Shown here: positions 60,486-64,000 of the stretch, one piece after another
Position numbering within the stretch: position 1 is the first letter of the stretch
Layout: every line of letters starts with the position of its first letter
The notes under the pieces: model-generated
Seen by the model: the letters and a program-made list of their open reading frames with translations, nothing else
What the model was told of the DNA's origin: nothing
Databases searched by the model: none
DNA from: Microbispora siamensis
Lineage (GTDB): Bacteria > Actinomycetota > Actinomycetes > Streptosporangiales > Streptosporangiaceae
Assembly (NCBI RefSeq): GCF_016863095.1
Contig: NZ_BOOF01000004.1
Location: 310,001 to 374,000 of the forward strand
Direction of reading: 5' to 3'
Length of the DNA: 64,000 nucleotides
Translations under genes and position numbers: made by a program

Positions 60486-60504
60486 CCGCCTCTACGATGA
60501 GGGG

Positions 60505-61089
60505 GTGAGCAGTCAGCGGGAGGTCCTCGTCGCGGACGCGGCCATCGCGATCCTGGCCGAGCGGGGGATGCGGGGCCTCACCCATCGTGCGGTGGACGAG
60601 GCCGCGGGGCTGCCGCCGGGCTCCACCTCGAACCACGCGCGCACGCGGGCGGCGCTGCTGGAGCTCGCACTGGCCCGGCTCGCCGAGCGCGAGGAGGCCG
60701 TGTTCACCGCCGCGATGCCATCCGATCTCGGGATGCCCGAGGGTGCGGTCGACGTGGCGCGGCTGGCGGAACTCATGGCGAGGGCGATGCACGCGGCGAT
60801 CACCGTGCACCGCGAGACCACGATCGCGCGATACGAGCTGGCGCTGGAGGCGAGCCGGCGCCCCGAGCTGCGCACGATGTACGACAAGATGGGGCGCCGG
60901 TTCCGGGAGCAGGCGGTCGCGGCGCTGGCCGCCGCCGGCTCGCCCCATCCGGTGCGGCACGGCCGGCAGATGGTCGCCTACGTCGAAGGGCTGCTGCTCG
61001 ACGCGGTCGTGGGGGCGGGGGACGTGCCGACCCTCGAAGAGCTCGACGCCGCCTTCCGGGAGCTCCTCCGCATCGCCTCGGGAAGGTGA
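60505..61089 (+). CDS. TetR family transcriptional regulator
   Basis: 194 aa from GTG 60505 (GAGGGG run just upstream). N-terminal TetR helix-turn-helix (AAIAILAERGMRGLTHRAVD, then AAGLPPGSTSNHARTRAALL); C-terminal helical ligand domain (from ~60). Should repress itself and the divergent monooxygenase through the paired ACTACA-type palindromes. Confidence 0.9.
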   Translation: MSSQREVLVADAAIAILAERGMRGLTHRAVDEAAGLPPGSTSNHARTRAALLELALARLAEREEAVFTAAMPSDLGMPEGAVDVARLAELMARAMHAAITVHRETTIARYELALEASRRPELRTMYDKMGRRFREQAVAALAAAGSPHPVRHGRQMVAYVEGLLLDAVVGAGDVPTLEELDAAFRELLRIASGR

Positions 61090-61124
61090 GCCCCGCCGAT
61101 CACCCGCCGATCACGGCGTGGCCG

Positions 61125-61706
61125 TCAGTGCCGGGCGGCCAGCAGGCGGGCGCGGTGGGCCGGCCACTCGTCGTCGAGGATCGAGTAGAGGGGGCTGTCA
61201 CGCCAGGTGCCGTCCGGGCGGCGGTACTGCCGCCGGAGCACGCCCTCCCGCACGCCGCCGATGCGCTCGATGGCCGCCTGCGACCGCAGGTTGCGGATGT
61301 CGGTCTTCAGCACCACGCGTACGAAGCCGAGAGCGAAGGCGTGGTCGAGCAGCAGGACCTTGCACTCGGTGTTGACGGCGGTGCGCCAGTAGGCCCGGCC
61401 ATACCAGGTGGAGCCGATCTCCACGCTCTCGTCGAAGCCTCCGACGTCCCAGTAGCCGGTCGAGCCGATCGCCCGGCCGGTCTCCTTGAGTACCACCGCG
61501 AACTGCGTGGTGCGCGGGTCGGCGAGCAGCGTCTCCACCAGGCGGCGCATGTCCTCCTCGGTCTGCGGCACGGGCTCCGGCCGGTGCCGCCAGACCTCCT
61601 CGTCCTGCGCCGCGAGGAACAGGTCGGGCACGTGGCCGGGGGCGAGCGGCTCAAGGCGTACGACGCGGCCGTCGAGCACGGCCGGCGCGGGCATCTTCGC
61701 GGTCAT
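61125..61706 (-). CDS. GNAT family N-acetyltransferase (RimJ/RimL type)
   Basis: 193 aa from ATG 61706 (MTAKMPAPAVLDGRVVRLEP). GNAT motif A region: VEIGSTWYGRAYWRTAVNTE then KVLLLDHAFALGFVRVVLKT and NLRSQAAIERIGGVREGVLR, typical of RimJ/RimL-like enzymes that acetylate protein N-termini or small amines. Single gene. Confidence 0.88.
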   Translation of the reverse strand: MTAKMPAPAVLDGRVVRLEPLAPGHVPDLFLAAQDEEVWRHRPEPVPQTEEDMRRLVETLLADPRTTQFAVVLKETGRAIGSTGYWDVGGFDESVEIGSTWYGRAYWRTAVNTECKVLLLDHAFALGFVRVVLKTDIRNLRSQAAIERIGGVREGVLRRQYRRPDGTWRDSPLYSILDDEWPAHRARLLAARH

Positions 61707-61799
61707 GCGCCCGACGTTATCGCCGACCTGGGCCGCGGGCGGATGGCCACTTGGGGCGGAACGGCGAGGACCACTTCGCCGTGGCCGTGTCGACATACA

Positions 61800-61815
61800 T
61801 ACCGTCTGGTCGGTA
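61800..61815 (+). promoter_or_regulatory. operator of the phosphotransferase-acyl-CoA dehydrogenase operon
   Basis: TACCGTCTGGTCGGTA, arms TACCG/CGGTA, 10 bp before the GTG start. ACCG-N-CYGGTCGGT-type dyads are typical of TetR regulators of actinobacterial acyl-CoA dehydrogenase operons. The regulator is not in the window. Confidence 0.55.
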
Positions 61816-61825
61816 CGCTGACGGC

Positions 61826-62776
61826 GTGAACGCTGACCCGCCCGGCCTCGACCTCACCCGCCTCGCCGAGCACCTCCAGCGCGAGGGCCTGACCGAAGGG
61901 CCGCTCACCGCGGAGCTGATCGTGGGCGGCAAGTCCAATCTGACGTACGTCGTCAGTGACGGCACGAGCACCTACGTCGTGCGGCGGCCGCCGCTCGGGC
62001 ACGTCCTGGCGACGGCGCACGACATGGGCCGCGAATACCGGGTCATGAGCGCGCTCCAGGACACGGGTGTCCCGGTGCCGCGCACCTACCATCTGTGCCG
62101 GGACCCCGAGGTCGTCGGCGCGCCCTTCTACGTGATGGAGCACGTCGAGGGCGGGCAGCCGCCGCTCACCCCCGCCCTCGCCCACGGGCTGGTGGACGTG
62201 CTGGCCGCGCTCCACTCGATCACCCCCGACAGCGTGGGACTCGGCGACTTCGGCAGGCCCGACGGCTTCCTGGAGCGGCAGGTCGCCCGGTGGAAGCGGC
62301 AGCTCGACGCCTCGCGCAGCCGAGAGGTGCCCGGCATCGACGACCTCTACGAGCGGCTCGCCCGCGACGTGCCCGCCTCCGGCAGGCCGGCGATCGTGCA
62401 CGGCGACTTCAAGCTGGGTAACACGCTCGTCGCCGACGGCGAGGTGCGGGCCGTGCTCGACTGGGAGATGTCCACGCTCGGCGACCCGCTCACCGACCTG
62501 GCGCTGTTCCTCCTGTACGGCGAGGTCTCCTCGCTCGACCGGGGCTCGGCCGGGGAGGTGCCGCCCGGCGCCGAGCTGGCCGCGCACTACGGAGAGGCGT
62601 CCGGGCGCGATCTGTCCCGGCTCGGCTGGTACGTCGGCCTCGCCTGCTTCAAGCTCGCGGTGATCGCCGAGGGCATCCATTTCCGATACACGAAGGGGCT
62701 CACGGTGGGGGAGGGCTTCGCCGAGGTCGGCGACCAGGTCGCCCCGATCGTCGCCCGCGGGCTCATGGAGGTCTGA
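61826..62776 (+). CDS. phosphotransferase (APH-like) of an acyl-CoA dehydrogenase operon
   Basis: 316 aa from GTG 61826. Kinase-like fold: ELIVGGKSNLTYVV nucleotide loop, AIVHGDFKLGNTLV catalytic loop (Asp and Asn), VRAVLDWEMSTLGDPLTDLA metal site. Matches the ACAD10/11-like phosphotransferases that phosphorylate 4-hydroxyacyl-CoA before dehydration in mammals. A similar role in hydroxy-fatty-acid oxidation is inferred. The next ATG follows its stop directly. Confidence 0.88.
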   Translation: MNADPPGLDLTRLAEHLQREGLTEGPLTAELIVGGKSNLTYVVSDGTSTYVVRRPPLGHVLATAHDMGREYRVMSALQDTGVPVPRTYHLCRDPEVVGAPFYVMEHVEGGQPPLTPALAHGLVDVLAALHSITPDSVGLGDFGRPDGFLERQVARWKRQLDASRSREVPGIDDLYERLARDVPASGRPAIVHGDFKLGNTLVADGEVRAVLDWEMSTLGDPLTDLALFLLYGEVSSLDRGSAGEVPPGAELAAHYGEASGRDLSRLGWYVGLACFKLAVIAEGIHFRYTKGLTVGEGFAEVGDQVAPIVARGLMEV

Positions 62777-63982
<1,206 letters not shown>

Positions 63983-63988
63983 TATTTC

Positions 63989-64000
63989 GTGGCATGGGAT
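63989..64000 (+). CDS. start of a further acyl-CoA metabolism gene (cut by window edge)
   Basis: GTG 63989 begins MAWD, an N-terminus common among acyl-CoA dehydrogenases, with a GGGGTGA stretch a few nt upstream. Only four codons are visible, so the call is tentative. Confidence 0.3.

Overview
The window is high-GC actinobacterial DNA. Nearly every third codon position is G or C, GTG starts are frequent, ATGA and GTGA stop/start overlaps are common, and regulators are of actinomycete types (DasR-like GntR, SigJ/ECF41 sigma factor, helix-turn-helix/TPR protein). Secreted proteins carry CBM2 or CBM3 domains and Pro-Ser linkers. This fits a soil saprophyte of the order Streptosporangiales (Nonomuraea or Microbispora type), although the genus cannot be fixed from the window alone. 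No rRNA, tRNA, CRISPR array, intact insertion sequence or prophage was found, and no stretch of more than about 300 bases lacks a gene.

Positions 1-16,900 are a carbohydrate-uptake region. A partial GH4 glycosidase is coupled to a DeoR regulator. A divergent pair of operons (pfkB-GH4 against two ABC permeases plus a binding lipoprotein) shares a mirrored operator/promoter module. A GH114-like secreted enzyme follows, then a DinB protein and a HEPN-motif protein. Next comes a locus organised like Streptomyces dasR-dasABC-dasD (GntR regulator, binding protein, two permeases, cytosolic GH20 hexosaminidase), with three operator-like sites between the divergent promoters, and then a secreted CBM3-GH16-like protein.

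Positions 16,900-27,660 are a mixed accessory stretch: class II aldolase, HAD phosphatase, LysR facing an SDR, a TPR regulator facing a very small protein, a coupled 25-aa/113-aa pair, a PadR regulator, a 128-bp nested inverted repeat, and an oxidoreductase coupled to an ECF41 sigma factor. A decayed monooxygenase fragment ends it. Positions 27,690-34,300 hold a second sugar system: LacI, binding lipoprotein and two permeases on the minus strand, divergent from an amylo-alpha-1,6-glucosidase-type enzyme, with a palindromic LacI operator between. Positions 34,400-40,200 hold a small membrane protein, a probably leaderless alkB with a LexA-box match, an MFS exporter facing an XRE-cupin regulator, an aldo/keto reductase, and an SDR under a MerR-type promoter.

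Positions 40,227-47,529 read as a redox or hypoxia island. It contains NAD kinase, a cyclic-nucleotide-domain histidine kinase, a REC-thioredoxin-thioredoxin reductase fusion, two CBS proteins, a zinc alcohol dehydrogenase, an FMN split-barrel protein and a VOC protein. Two of its intergenic regions carry DosR/DevR-like inverted repeats. Positions 47,570-64,000 hold a small protein-ArsR-SulP operon, an orphan LanC-like cyclase, a CBM2-GH5 cellulase, a surface-type protein that seems to start at ATT, a convergent accessory SecA, a secreted seven-repeat protein, a DMT/NIPA-like membrane protein, a TetR/monooxygenase pair with two spaced operators, and a phosphotransferase-acyl-CoA dehydrogenase operon running off the right end.
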